From Patellaria atrata CBS 101060 (taxonomy: Eukaryota; Ascomycota; Dothideomycetes; Patellariales; Patellariaceae): 64,000 nt of DNA. Where the stretch lies: NCBI GenBank assembly GCA_010093705.1, contig MU006120.1:7514-71513 (forward strand). Direction: 5' to 3'. The translations under genes and the position numbers were made by a program. Of this stretch, positions 1 through 11,544 are shown in pieces. Position 1 is the first letter of the stretch, and every line of letters begins with the position of its first letter. Below the pieces are notes generated by a model. That model was given only the letters and a program-made list of their open reading frames with translations. It ran no database searches and was not told the origin of the DNA.

Positions 1-1117
1 AAACGTACTGACTTTCCTTTGCATATAAAATATCAGTGGGTTAAGCTACTGAAGACTTCACTAAGCATATAAGGGCCCTGAAAAGGGATTTATGTATATA
101 GGGAGTTGCGCCATAGCTTGAAAGCTACATGCGCAGTATCGTAGATAATACAATACAATAGAATTAAAAAAAAACAAAAAAAAAACTGCATCTCTCGGTA
201 TCGACAGTGTCAAAAGGGAATGCATTAAGCCTTATGTTACGGTGTTATAGATCCCAGAATATATTCAGCGCTTACTGACGAACTATGGAATACTAGACTA
301 TTTTTTAGGTGACCAGCGAATGTATATATGGGGTTGGATATTGCAAAGTCAACTCTAAGGGGTATTCAAGTGGGAAGGTTGAGGCAAGGTTGACCGGTTT
401 ATTGGAGTGACTTAAGGAAGGAACAGGTGAGCATGTCCTTGAAGCTGGGCTTACTGTAAATCAAGAGAGAGAGCGCATTGTGTAAACATTATACCGGATG
501 GTGAAATTGAGGGTCACGCAAGATGGATGGATATCAGATGGCTGGATATCAGATGGCTGGATATCAGATGGCTGGATATCAGATGGCTGGATATCAGATG
601 GTTGGGGACCAGGATAAGTGAGATGGTTGAGCAGGCAATACTATAAGATAGCACAGGCACCCACTCCAGATAGTTGACAATCAATGAACACTCTTACCCT
701 TCTATCTACTACCTTAGCTCATACCTGTGTGTATTTCATCACCGGACGCCTTCAAGTTATTGATACCAGGATATACAAAACTCACATCAACTTCGTCTGG
801 AACTACGCATTCTCCGTTTGTGGCTTTACAAATTCTCTCTCATTCAGATATTTCTACGTATATTCCTTTCCCAGCTTTTCATATCCCCGTTATGGACATT
901 CCTTGTTATGGTCATTCTATCTTTCAGCACGGTTTCCTGCATATCCATGTTCAGTTCTAAGCAAAAGTTGTCATTTTTAACATTCTTCGAATCATACCGA
1001 TGGCTCACAGCTCAGAACTGTTGAATAGTGCTGGAAGCATTAAAGAAACACAAACATCAACAACCTAGTTTATATCACAATTCAAAATCGTCCAACGAAC
1101 TTGACCCAATGTGGACA
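1..1117. other. Intergenic, no gene seen
   Basis: AT-rich DNA with only short open frames lacking coding character. It holds the 15-bp minisatellite listed separately and an A-run near 167-185. It forms the 3' flank of the minus-strand gene that ends at 1118. Confidence 0.6.
522..605. repeat. 15-bp minisatellite, five units
   Basis: The unit gatggctggatatca is repeated head to tail five times (522-536, 537-551, 552-566, 567-581, 582-596). The first unit differs by one base, and a partial diverged copy runs to about 605. The period is a multiple of three, but no gene spans it. Confidence 0.9.
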
Positions 1118-2397
1118 TCACACCAAAGCAACCATGCCCATCGCATTCTTTCCCACAGTCAGGAAACCCAACTGGAAGTGTTGTGCCATCTTTCCTGTAC
1201 CTTGACCTCTAGAAACGTCTAGTACTGTAACTGCCGCTTGTGTAGTGCCATCACCGGGAGAAAGTGCGTAGACGAAGTTTCCCGCAACTCTCAAGTCGAT
1301 AAGACCAGGATCACCATTTTCTGTTAGGTCCACGATATCAATAATACTCGCATCCTCAATGCTCATTTCAACAATCCGGTTCGTCCCAACGTCTGTCACG
1401 AAAGCGCTGCTTGTTGCATCCGAAACAGTAGCCCAGCATGTAGCCTTCTGACCGTCTATAGCTTGACTTGCAATCAGGGAAGCCTGGCTTTGACCGTCTG
1501 CAACGGAAAGGATAGCAGCACCAAATGAAGCATCTGTCGTGAAAAGATTGGATGTTCCGGGAATGACTGATGAACCAAAAAGCACGGCCGTACCGTCAGG
1601 TGAGCTGCGCGTTTCTTGCATGGATACCATTGCGCCGCAACCCCGACTTGCAGAAGCCACTGGGAAAGCGGACAAGAAGCCAGTGTTATTGACTGCCGGG
1701 TCACCTTTGACCGTCGTAAAAAGCGTTGATTCGTCCGCAGAAAAGAAAGTATGGGAGACGGTGTTGGTTGGTCCAACGGGCGGTGTACTCTGTCCAATAT
1801 CGAACGGACGAAGGGAATCCATCTTACTGAGACCAGAACGCGAGAACGACGCACATGAAACTCCAGCAACTGCACCCGTAGTCGCCACGCAAACAAGTCC
1901 ATTCTTCTTAGAAGCCGCAACGGTATTTGGGAACTCTCCGGGGATTGCAACAGGCTGTCCCACCATCATGAGTCTGGTTGGGTCGCGGCGAGAGATACGC
2001 ATCATGGTGAGCGTGTTGGAGCCGGCGTTGACAGCGAAAATATTCTAGGACAAGATGTTAGAACTGAAAAGGACAGTAAGTGGAGTAGTATTCAACTCAC
2101 ACGTCCAGCAATCGCGAGAGCAGACTGGGACACCAACGCATCTGGAGTTGCTGGCTGGTTCATCGCGTTCAGGGCGACGGAACCTGCGCCGCCCGTTGGG
2201 GTTATAGTGCCCTGCGAAAGAGTTCCATCGCGGCCGATTGGCAATGCGACAACAGCGTTTTGGACATCGTTGGTGATCAGGTAGATTGCCGTTCCCACGT
2301 TTTTGTTTGTTTGTTGATGCCGTCTTAACGGGGTAGACTCTACAGCGAGTGATAGCAGAGTCAATGTCAATAGTAAAGATTGTGATAGTAGCAACAT
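1118..2397 (-). CDS. Secreted lactonase/carboxymuconate-cyclase-like beta-propeller
   Basis: Two exons, 2397-2101 and 2044-1118, are joined over a 56-bp intron (2045-2100, GTGAGT..TAG, phase 0) to give 407 residues. Residues 1-20 are a classic signal peptide (MLLLSQSLLLTLTLLSLA). The mature part starts VGTAIYLITND..NAVVALPIG, which is typical of fungal secreted proteins annotated as 3-carboxymuconate cyclase or lactonase-type seven-bladed propellers, and glycine/aspartate-rich blade-like segments follow to the end. The family name comes from the bacterial/fungal muconate enzymes, but most secreted members have no proven activity, so an enzymatic role is not established. A cell-surface or extracellular location is inferred. 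The start is the first ATG and is directly followed by the signal peptide. The intron breaks just before NIFAVNAGSNT, a strand-turn typical of the fold. Confidence 0.72.
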
Positions 2398-3436
2398 GAT
2401 TCAAGAAATCTGGAAGTAACGGTATTTGATAGTTGTTTGAAGAGAATAGGAGCGGGATCAAAATAAAAGAATGCGAAGAAGAGAGGTGGACCAGCGACCA
2501 AGACAATGAGTTACTTTCCATTAGGGGACGAACATATCTCAACTTTATACTTTGAAGTGGAGGTTATCCGAATCCAAAGATGAAGTTTGATTATACTCCT
2601 ACATTACCGGATTAGGATATATTTGATGAAAAATCAGGAGGTCGATTAAAGAGACAGTCATGAATATTTCGTACACAAAGTAGTCTCCGTACACTACGGT
2701 AGAACTATATCTTACGGAACCGAAGTTTCAGTCTACCCCTCAGTCTCATATTGGAGATGATATTGCCGCCGGGACACTTTAAACAAGTTGTATAAGGCTG
2801 GCACATTTGTTGACTCAACTTCGATTTCCTGTTTCGGGATGGCGCGATTCGGTACGCGGCTTACTGGTTTGGGATATGGCTCCTTATAACGCACGTCCCT
2901 TGGAAAACCCAATCACGGTAGACTCGAAGTGTTCGAAACGAGCTTAGTCATGCTCTTCCCCCCCCTGAATTAAACCAAGACCCCCTTGGCCCATATTCGG
3001 ATCTTGTTGTGCATACTGATAATTGTTGCATCACCCTGTGGAGTATATATCATATGAGTGTTGTATTGCTATCTTATTAGCAGCAGTAGACTGCGCGAAA
3101 CTGTCTCTCGTACAGCTCGTGTCTTAGGCTATCAGCAATCTGTTGATGCACCCCGACGTGATAATCTTCTCAACTGCTTGATACCTTTCGTCCGCAAGTC
3201 CATCTTGAAGTTGACCAAAGGGACAAAGCGATCAGATGCATCGCTTCTCCATGAATTACGAGAAAGATGAAGAAATTTTCATTCCGACAATACCAAGGTT
3301 TGTAGCTTTTTCCTAGCACAGTTCGATTTTGCCGCATTCCGTTCCGCATACTCAAGCTATGGAAGATACATTTTTTATGACGTCCCCAAAGTCTATGTAT
3401 CAACAAGCACAAATTCCTTGCACTGACCATTGATAG
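2398..3436. other. Intergenic between divergent genes
   Basis: Shared upstream region of the minus-strand propeller gene and the plus-strand bZIP gene. No convincing coding exon is seen. A first exon of the bZIP gene may lie here: an ATG at 3272 followed by a donor near 3300 would splice in phase to 3437, but this is not certain. Confidence 0.4.
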
Positions 3437-4635
3437 CGACAAAAAAGGATGGTCAACTATCCAAAGTCGGGTCAGAAGATACAAGCTCTAGACGACGGGA
3501 GCAGCTACGAAAAGCTCAGAAGTATGCTCGTATTCATCCACTCTAGTTTGACGAAACAATACTCAAGTACTCTCTAGAACTCATCGCGAGCGTAAAGAAG
3601 CCTACATCAGATTCTTAGAGAACGAAGTCCTTCAGCTACGCGCGAATGAAACCAATCTCTTTCAGAAGGCTCAGGCCTTGAACGCGGAGCTTGGTAGACT
3701 TAGGAAAATGCTGGCGGAATATGGAGTTGACATGGATCCGACGACCCAGAGCTCGCTTTTGCAGTCGAATGTTGAACCAGTACCAAGTGTAGCAGTCAGT
3801 ATTAGAGCGAACATATTCGGAGGAAAACAGCTACATGTAGAAGATGCCAATTCCAATGTGCAATATCACGACTTCAGCTTCTCCCCGAGCCAGAGTAGTG
3901 TTGTGTCGTCGCCAAATTCCGGAATTCTCGATCTCCTCAGATGGGATAAGCAGCAAAGTTAGTGCCACGAACGAGTAACATAACAATGCTAACTTAAATA
4001 GTATCACGGCAGGAAACCCATCTCCAACCTATTTACCAGCCCTTCTCCACATCGGGTTCAACAAACCTTTCTATTTGTGATTTGACCATCACTGGAATAG
4101 AGTTCGTGTTAACGTATGTTTTCTCTTCCTAGACTCTCCGTCTTCAAAGCCGCAACTCATTAACTAACGTACATACAGCCTCGAAAGCCCATGTATGGCC
4201 CACGTCCAAGGGAATCCACACGATCATTTCAATTCTACAGGTCATAGTATTACGGTTTCATCGCAACTACTCTCGCAAGCCCCTACTCCAGTTGAAGAAT
4301 TGACCCCTTCTACCACATGGGAACAGTCCAAGGTGGGTTTAGAGCGACTACTGGAGATCTCCGCACACCTTGACCTGCAAGGCGAAGTGACACCAGTGCA
4401 AGCTTGGGATTACATCAAAGCTCACCCATACTTCTGTTATGGCGAGATTGATTGTCTAAGGAAATTGACGGCCTGGCTATTGAAGGAGGCAAAATGTCAT
4501 GGGTGTGTGCATTTCAGTTTAAATCAACGAAATGCACGTTTTACTGACGAGTTTTATAGTTTCGGTGTGGTGATTGATAAAACAATTCTTGAGGAAAAGA
4601 CTTTCGAGGCTTTTGTTGTTGGGAAGGTGTTCTAG
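3437..4635 (+). CDS. Fungal bZIP transcription factor, start unresolved
   Basis: Four exons are supported: 3437-3521, 3578-3957, 4002-4113 and 4179-4635. All phases agree (introns of 56, 44 and 65 bp with good GT..AG ends). The joined protein carries a basic region SRRREQLRKAQKTHRERKEA, interrupted by the 3522-3577 intron, and then the start of a leucine zipper (YIRFLENEVLQLR). This is the fungal type related to AP-1/Yap-like factors with 'AQRTHRERKEAY' motifs. The C-terminal part contains ITGIEFVLTLESPCMAH, a conserved tail seen in this group of fungal bZIP proteins. A nuclear DNA-binding role follows from the family; the target genes are unknown. The 5' end is not fixed: 3437 follows a likely acceptor (branch CTGAC, then TTGATAG), so at least one short upstream exon is expected. 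The gene ends about 500 bp before the minus-strand CorA-like gene. Confidence 0.8.
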
Positions 4636-4869
4636 GTTTTGCGAAGTGACCAGTGTCTTTTTACATGTACAAGTACAGTAACAGCGCTCATTTCGAAAAA
4701 AAAAAACGTGCGAAGCGCGAACTCTAATCCACCGCAGCATATCAAAGTGTTTTAAGAGCAGATCATCATCTCCAATAGCTCTAGAAGATACCGCCGCGCG
4801 AAACCGCTTGTAACCATCAATCCCGGAAAAGAACCGCCGTCCAACAAAGTAATGGGGTTCGTCAACCAT
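4519..4869 (-). CDS. Possible small hypothetical gene
   Basis: An ATG-started frame of 116 residues (MVDEPHYFVGRRFF..) lies opposite the 3' end of the bZIP gene and overlaps its last exon by 117 bp. Its first half looks protein-like (ordered hydrophobic/charged pattern, GDDDLLLKHFDMLRWIRV). It continues in frame upstream through VFNSIE after a possible acceptor near 4890, and a preceding ATG at 5036 could supply a first exon. No family is recognised. The second half is cysteine- and lysine-rich and may be only the antisense of the neighbour. Low certainty. Confidence 0.2.
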   Translation of the reverse strand: MVDEPHYFVGRRFFSGIDGYKRFRAAVSSRAIGDDDLLLKHFDMLRWIRVRASHVFFFRNERCYCTCTCKKTLVTSQNLEHLPNNKSLESLFLKNCFINHHTETIKLVSKTCISLI

Positions 4870-5150
4870 TTCAATGCTATTGAAAACCTTGTTAGTTCTA
4901 CCACTCCCTTTTCTTTTCCCCGAGGTATGAAGATATTCTCCTTTTGTGGTGACGTAGCCAGGTTCGTATACATAGCTTCCATTACTACCTGAGATAAATG
5001 TTTATTACCCATCACGAGATTATCTACGTAGCTCATTGGGCTCTATTCGATTATCCAATAGTGACACAACAGCTAATCAATTTCTCATTCATACCTAAAG
5101 TAGCGCCAACCAGCATTCCTCCCTCAACGACAAAGTAAATACGAATTTAT

Positions 5151-6469
5151 TCAAACCCGCGAGTGAGAAACCTGAAAGGCATCCCTCCTCTGAACATGCC
5201 TATACCACAGGACATACGCACCAAGCATCATGACAAGACTACCAAAGATGATACCAACAGGAATATAGATGGTTGGCATGCGTTTGTCGCGGGTAAATTC
5301 GAAGACATTCATGCCAAAGAACGCTAGAACAAGAGCTATCGGTAGGCAGAGTAGCGCCACAAAAGCAATAACCTGTGCGCTCTTTGCTACCCTGGACGCA
5401 AACACTATCTCTTCGAGGTTCGTAAGATTGACAATCTGGATGGAATTGGTTAGCTTACAAATAGGTTCAAGGGGGAGAGCATGGATATCTTACACTGTTC
5501 GATAAAGTAGCAGTGTCTTGTTGAAGTTTTGTAACCGTTTTCAGGTGTCTCTCTAGTTTGTCAGTGACCTTCTGCCAGTCACCCTGGAGCTTAGTCATTC
5601 CCTCAGGTCTGGCGGTCAGCGAGCTAAAATAACGATGATCCTTGACATGGGACATGGCATCTATTGCAGCTCGAACTCTTCTTTCTAAGCCAATATATCG
5701 TGCACTCAACTGATATATTTCGGCCGCCAGTTTCAACTTCTTGGAATGGGGATCTCGTGAAATGATTTCGCACTCCGCAGCTTTCTGCGCCTACGAATAG
5801 AGGTTAGAATTGAAATACAGATTATAGGGATATCTAACCAGTTGCCAAAGGTAAGAGCTGTTTTCTTGTAAATATTCTGCGTAGTCCTCTTCAATGATTC
5901 CAAAAATCTTTAGTAGGAGCTGCGTGATTCCGTGCATTCCGTTTTTCTCTTGTATTGCGTCCAGATTGTTACAAATATGGTCCTTCACTCTTCCGTTTGA
6001 TGATGTGAGTAAGTTCCCGGTGATGTTGGTCCCCGTCTCATTGACGATAAGCGACAAGATAATCTGAGATTCGTGCCAGATCCAGATTCGAGCCTTAGAC
6101 TCCATTAAGTCAGTTGCGGATGCCGTAACTTTGGCCTTTTCGGTATTGCGATCTCTAGAACCGAAGTCCTCCGACGTAAATTTATCGTGCTCGCTTCGGT
6201 CGACTTGACGTTTCTTCGGTTGCAAGTCTAAGTCGCTTCGGTTGAAGGTGTATTTCGGAGCCTTGTTAAAGTTGATGGAGAGATCAACCTCATCTTCAGA
6301 ACCTTCGTATTCTTCCATGAACCTAAGGCCCAAGAAGAACTCTATTTGCAATCAAGTTAAGTCGAGAATTCCCGTCCGTTGATTAAGCAGATTAGATAAA
6401 CCAACCTTTATCTCGCCTACATTCAAGACCTTTGTCCAATGCAAGACTGATTAGTGCAGGCTTCTCTCC
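5151..6469 (-). CDS. CorA-like membrane protein, 5' end unresolved
   Basis: Four exons join in phase: 6469-6406, 6341-5839, 5790-5494 and 5435-5151 (introns of 64, 48 and 58 bp). The C-terminus has two transmembrane segments. The first reads VIAFVALLCLPIALVLAFFGMN, carrying the GMN signature of the CorA Mg2+ channel superfamily, and the second is PTIYIPVGIIFGSLVMMLGAYVLW. Upstream are long charged helices (SKARIWIWHESQIILSL..; ERRVRAAIDAMSHVKDHRYF), as in the fungal 'CorA-like/ZntB-like' proteins with soluble N-terminal stalks. A membrane location is clear. Ion transport is inferred from family only, since many fungal members of this set are untested. The N-terminus is missing from the model. 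Frames between 6470 and 6980 suggest more exons but none joins cleanly, so a partly decayed 5' end is possible. Confidence 0.7.
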
Positions 6470-7263
6470 CTAGAAAGCTCATCAGATTTGTAAACCTATG
6501 GAAATTGGAATGCCGCACCCTCTCCGCCACAAATTCGGTAAACTCATTCTTTTTCCATTCGGAGGGTCGTCCAAGTAGATTTGGGCTCCGTTCTGAAGAG
6601 GAGATAGGATATGACCAGAACCTACGCGGAGATATCGTTTCCATTTTTGGTTTTAGTTCAATAGTTCAGGGGGGATTATATAGTTCTATGCTCCTCAATT
6701 GTAATATAGAAGAAAAGGACTTGTTTAGTATAGACTCAGTTTCCAAGGAAAAGAATGGGCGAAGGTACTGATCTTATAGTTCTGTAAGAATTTTGAGCAG
6801 TTGTTACTCCTTGGGTTTTCATACCAGCTCAATCCAAGAGCACTGCCCCACGGCCGTGGCCAAGTAGAATTCCGGTGAAGAACTCTGCGAAGAACATACC
6901 AGAGAGCCTTACGGGAAGCCCCGCACAGCCCCCGATCAATCCAGAATTGGACATTCCGGTCAAAACGTATCATTCTCTCATAAGCGTATTATTTACTTGG
7001 TCACAATTCACCAGGCAAATCTGTATCTGAAGATCTCGTTGTATCTTTGTTCTATCGTGGTAATAATTTTGCCACCTATTTTTTTTTTCCCTATCTTCTC
7101 TCGATCAGTCCTTAATTTTTCTCTGCCTCAGTCTTTCACATTTTTTAAAAGAAAATCTGTTTCAATTTGTGTTCTCCCTTACTGCGTGCTGAATTTTCGA
7201 TTTTTCACTCTCGTATCTTCAACAAAGCTCAACGCTTCTGAAATCTTTGTATCGTGGCAACTA
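6470..7263. other. Unassigned stretch
   Basis: Likely contains the lost or unresolved 5' exons of the CorA-like gene (minus-strand open frames at 6423-6644 and 6725-6973) and the 3' flank of the P450 gene. A T-rich tract lies at about 7075-7150. No independent gene is supported. Confidence 0.4.
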
Positions 7264-9054
7264 CTACTCGGTATTCTGGGGTTTGTTTCTTATCATAACC
7301 CTCAACCCTTTACTTCCAACGGCAGGATACGGCAAAACTAAATCCACCACAGCGTCGATATCACGTTCTCTAATGGTGTCATATAGTTCTAGTGTAGGGG
7401 TACTCTGCTTACCCGTCCCGTCATACCTGTCGTAGCGGCGGAAGATTCCCTCGAGGATGAGGTACAGTTCGAAGTATGCGATGTAGAGGCTAAAGAAATT
7501 TCAGTAAACGTAGAAGCGGATACTGAAGAAGATAGACAACTATTATGACAAAGCAGTACCCAAACTTACCCTAAGCAAATCCTAGTGCCCCTGAAAAAAC
7601 TTAGAAGGTACTTGTCGAGGCGGGGATTATCAAGCCAACGTTCGAGCTCAAACTTCCTAGGGGAAGGGAAGATGTCGGGATTGTTCTGGATGGTGAATGC
7701 GGTCATGCTCACGGGTGTTCCTGGCTTGATAACCCACTCACGGTTCTCTTTTTCGTTGGTGTATATCATCTCTTGATTAGGTGCAACGCGGGTCATACGT
7801 ACGAGAGTAGCTGGATGCAGACGAATGCCTTCTTGAACGACAGCATGGAGATAAGGGAGTCTTTCGCATACTGCAGACGTGATATTATCCGGATCGGGAA
7901 AGACGGACGCAAGTTCAGCTTTCAGCTTCGCGAGCTTATCTGGACACGCCAGAAGCTCGAACGTGATGGCGACTACGGTTTGAGCTGCGGGAATCAAAAG
8001 GTGAACCAATTCAAGATGACCAGACATTACCTTACCTGTTGTGTCTTGTCCCGCGAGAACAAGCTGTTGTGCTTCCTGACGTAGACGTCTGGCCGACTTC
8101 TCAGATGGCGGTAGCTTACCATTGAGTATACCATGAAAAACAGTCGAATTATTCGATTTTAGGTCTTCTGATAACCTTATATCTCGAATTTGTTTTGTCC
8201 ATTGCTTGGAGTCTGTTAGTTTATCTGTTCTTGTCTGTTGAGCATCTACTTACTACCTGCATGTCTCATAGGGACTTAAGACCAGGGTACACAATCCACA
8301 TTACTGAGGGAGGAATACAACCTAACACTGCACCCAGCCACGAAATATATGTTAGATGCGGCCATGACATCCCAAACATGGCATTAATAGAGCTGAAAAA
8401 ATCTTCGTTATAATCTTCCCGCGTTAAATATTCCGCGGACTTTCCGAACAAGTAACCAGTGATTATATCGCATGTTGTCGCTCTAAGGACTAGGCTCATA
8501 GGCATCACATCCTCATTAGCCCCGCAGTCACTCATCCGTCCAAGGAGATTGTCTACGGCACGCTGAATTGAAGGTTCCAGGCGGCGTATCTTTTCCTTCG
8601 AGAAAAAGGGGCTAAGTGATGCACGTCGCTTCCGATGCAAATCATGATGAACAGTTCCACCAGTTGAGTCTGGTAAGAGAATCGATCGCCCGAGCCACTT
8701 GTATTTGTCTCGTTTCTTCGAAGCGCCCGTGAAAAGAATGTCGATAAAGTTGGGATCTGAAATGTGCAACTCATGGGGATTGACACGAATGATGGGGCCG
8801 TATTGCTCGTGCAGTTGACCGAGTTTCTTAAACCACTGTCCATGGTAGTACAAATCGTAATACGCTTGATACCATGTTGTGAGAGCGGCGAGCTTGGGGC
8901 CAGGGTAGTGGGATAAAGCATCGAAATAGACACGATATATTCCGAGACCAAAGAGGTAGAGAGCATATATGGTTACAACCGCAGCAAATATAACTTTGTA
9001 CGAGATTGGTTGGACTGAGAGAATACCAGCTGATGAATTAGTTATGGTAGCCAT
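7264..9054 (-). CDS. Cytochrome P450, trichodiene-oxygenase-like
   Basis: Four exons (9054-8283, 8212-8036, 7984-7570, 7489-7264) give 529 residues with all phases closed. Residues about 20-45 form a membrane anchor, followed by YPGPKLAALTTWYQAYYDLY, the hinge and A-helix typical of fungal Tri4-like P450s. The I-helix reads LAGQDTT, the K-helix is EGIRLHP, and the haem loop FFRGTRICLG has the invariant cysteine followed by GLYIAYFELYL. The role is haem-thiolate monooxygenase at the ER membrane; the substrate is unknown. Odd point: at the end of exon 1 the best-looking donor lies beyond an in-frame TGA (8268-8266) and would also break phase. Only a weak donor at 8282 (G|GTCTTA) gives an intact frame. 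Either splicing is unusual or the gene is recently damaged. Nearby hydrolase genes could belong to the same metabolic pathway, but this is speculative. Confidence 0.82.
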
Positions 9055-9908
9055 AATGATATGGCCGTGAGGGAGTTGGAAGATTGTGTTGCGGGTGAGT
9101 TGAATTATAAGGGGAGGAGTAAGAATCAGAATGAAAGCATTCTGCCCAACCCGGAAGATTCCAGGCTCATTCGACTTTTATCAGAAATCCACCGCAAGAC
9201 AGTATTTGGACCAAAATAGGAGATTTTTCGGTCAGTGAGTATTGGCTCACATACTGTGTGTGGGGAGGCGTACATAGAACGCTGTATGTGCATCAAGCAG
9301 TCTGTTCTCAATTTGAGATATTTCGCACCTCCGTGCAGATCCACGTATATCTGTCATACTGTACTAGATATATGCATAATCCGTACCAATCGACAGTGTT
9401 AAGATAAAGGTAAGATCCGTGTGATACTCTTACCCAGCTCTCAATTGCTGCTTGAGCAACTTGATGTTATTCTGTCCTTACTCCAAGACCGTCGGAAAAG
9501 GCTCGGAGTCAAATTGTTGATGTATTTATGGTAACTAGACGTCACCCCGTGATATAGTAGCCATGTATCCAAACAAATACGTATGCATTTTTTGGTCCTT
9601 TGCTTTTCGCTATATTGTTAATCGCGTTTCAGGACCAAATTAGTTTCGTTTCCGACCGATAATCGAAGACAATTATGAACTGAATCGGGTACATAGTGCT
9701 TGCGAATCAAGAAGAGAGCAGAGCAATCCCCCCGTCACAACATGATATCCGAAATTTCAAGCAAGAAGATGTGATTGCTGATGGACGTCCACAATTCCTG
9801 CGGGTTCGCATAGGTTTTGGTCTGCAGACCTTCGCAACGCAGAAACTACACATCACTCCCTGAATTTTGGCTTACAAATCCTTGGAGATGATAACTCTTC
9901 AGTCTATT
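9055..9908. other. Intergenic, no gene seen
   Basis: Upstream region of the P450 gene. Only short frames without family resemblance are present (for example 9126-9344 minus). Confidence 0.55.
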
Positions 9909-10184
9909 TCACTGGCAGCGACAGTTAGGGGCGTAGGCATCGATTATTACCCTGGCGCCAACCTGGTCCGTACTTTTGAGTAGGGTTGTGGCGAAGAGAT
10001 TTAGGATCACTCCTCTAAATTCATGGAAGTAGACATGCTCTGTTTGCGTATCAGGATTACTCAGGCTTTTGAACCAACTTGATGGGACAGGAGGGCCCGC
10101 AAACGGATCGCGATGAAGCATCTCATCAACACCCTGATGTTTTTTGTGCACTTCTGCTGCCGGCAGCTTAAAGTGGTTTGTCAT
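9909..10184 (-). CDS. Short hypothetical ORF
   Basis: An intact 91-residue ATG-started frame (MTNHFKLPAAEVHKKHQGVD..) has plausible coding composition in its first 55 residues (DPFAGPPVPSSWFKSL..YFHEFR) and a weaker tail rich in random-looking residues ending NCRCQ. I do not recognise a family. It may be a first exon whose downstream exon is lost, or a truncated gene remnant. No donor with a convincing partner exon was found. It sits between the P450 gene and the cyclase-family gene on the same strand. Confidence 0.3.
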   Translation of the reverse strand: MTNHFKLPAAEVHKKHQGVDEMLHRDPFAGPPVPSSWFKSLSNPDTQTEHVYFHEFRGVILNLFATTLLKSTDQVGARVIIDAYAPNCRCQ

Positions 10185-10566
10185 GAATGTCGTGTGACTA
10201 GGAGAAAAATAACATGATTTGATCCAGCCCGCGTTGCTTGAGAGCGTCTATCGTTCACGGGACTGCTTTTCGCAAACTTGACAATATCAGCCGAGTCCTT
10301 GTAGAACTAATTGTTTCAATCTTCGGGTAGACTGTAGAGACCTTGAATCATCTTAGCGTGTAATTCCCGAGAGGTAGAAATATGCTGCCAGGCATGGACG
10401 ACAAACCACGCCTGTACAGCTAAACTGAGCACAATTGAGGAAAGCCTTTGAGTGGGAGCTATCAGTACCTCAAATAGATCTTATCTTATAGCAAGGGAGA
10501 ATCCTTTGAAGTCTCGGTGACTATTCACACTTCTATGTTCTCCTCAAAACCACTCCGTACTTCGTA
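10185..10566. other. Intergenic, no gene seen
   Basis: No open frame or motif of note. It is the 3' flank of the cyclase-family gene. Confidence 0.5.
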
Positions 10567-11544
10567 CTAAAAAATAGCCACTGCATTTGGGGGACTAGCT
10601 ATACCACCTCTCACATTAAGTGGCTCGGAGCAAACGAAAAATGACCACCGTCCCTCCTTTTTGCATTGGTCCGCCAGGCTATCCAAATCAAAGAGTTCCC
10701 CAATCGGCATACCAAATCCCGCCAGCAATGTTCTGTGCAACTCGTGCTCCGTGGGAGGCCACGCCTCGAATCCTGGACAATCCCCCGCGACTGCTGCGAT
10801 GCGCTCGTCCCATAACCACTCAGCCACCGCCAATGTCGACTCGATCCCGGGGTATTGGAATGGGGATTGTGATAGAACAGCTTTCTTCCTCTCTATATCG
10901 GCCGCAGCAAAACCTCCCGTGAACCCCATCCGCAGAAACAAAATATCTCCTGAGCGTATGGTTACATTTTTTTGCTTGAGGATCTCCTTGATGGTCTTCA
11001 AGGGCACAGCATGGTGACTTAACGGATCATAATCGAGCCCATTACTCTTCTGCTCCTCGACCCAACCTAGAAAATCCACCAAAACACCCCGCCCAACAAT
11101 GCCACCTTGCCAGGCTTGAATTCCCAACTTGGTGCTACCGCTCTTCAGAATATCTTTATCAGTCAAGCCACCATAAAACCTTCCATCGTCATAACCCCAA
11201 TGCCGAAGCCCATCCCATTGCGAGCTGTTCTGCGTGTTGATATCAACCCGATCATCGAACATCATGTGACCGATCGAAAAGATTTCATGTTTCAGAGTTT
11301 GCCGGAAGCTATCGATGTCCATGTTTTCGAGGCCCCAATTGAGGCCAATGCGGATGCCAGACTTAATCTCTCGGGCTGCGGCGACAGTGCGTTCCCTAGT
11401 TAACTGATTCAATGTGCCGAGTTCGTCCTTCGGGCCGTAAAGACCCCATGCCGAATACGCCGGGTCGGAAGGATTCAAGGGGAGCTCAGAAAATTTCGGG
11501 TAGGGTCTGATGGGAGCAGTAGGTTGGGGATGAAGAGACGACAT
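10567..11544 (-). CDS. Cyclase-family metal-dependent hydrolase
   Basis: A single-exon gene of 325 residues with a clean ATG. It matches the fungal branch of the cyclase family (Pfam Cyclase, related to bacterial kynurenine formamidase and isatin hydrolase). It opens with a proline-rich lead (PYPKFSELPLNPSDPAYSAW) and GLYGPKDELGTLNQLT. The middle has SSQWDGLRHWGYDDGRFYGG, where metal-site residues of the family lie, then GIVGRGVLVDF, GDILFLRMGF, a FEAWPPTEHELHRTLL segment and GMPIGELFDLD. Length is usual for the fungal group. The canonical HxGTHxD motif of bacterial relatives is replaced here by the SQWDGLRH version, which is normal for the fungal paralogues as I recall them. Members hydrolyse amide or lactone-like bonds in small molecules; the substrate here is unknown. 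It is probably cytosolic, as there is no signal peptide. Confidence 0.85.
   Translation of the reverse strand: MSSLHPQPTAPIRPYPKFSELPLNPSDPAYSAWGLYGPKDELGTLNQLTRERTVAAAREIKSGIRIGLNWGLENMDIDSFRQTLKHEIFSIGHMMFDDRVDINTQNSSQWDGLRHWGYDDGRFYGGLTDKDILKSGSTKLGIQAWQGGIVGRGVLVDFLGWVEEQKSNGLDYDPLSHHAVPLKTIKEILKQKNVTIRSGDILFLRMGFTGGFAAADIERKKAVLSQSPFQYPGIESTLAVAEWLWDERIAAVAGDCPGFEAWPPTEHELHRTLLAGFGMPIGELFDLDSLADQCKKEGRWSFFVCSEPLNVRGGIASPPNAVAIF

Noticed and set aside
684-1024. Three overlapping short plus-strand frames
   Set aside because: All are aromatic/Ser-rich and mutually overlapping, with no coding pattern.
1539-2048. 169-codon plus-strand open frame
   Set aside because: Lies antisense to exon 2 of the beta-propeller gene. 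The minus strand has a signal peptide, a good intron and family motifs.
6725-6973. Minus-strand frame suggesting an upstream exon of the CorA-like gene
   Set aside because: No donor/acceptor combination joined it in phase to the 6406-6469 exon, so it is not listed as coding.
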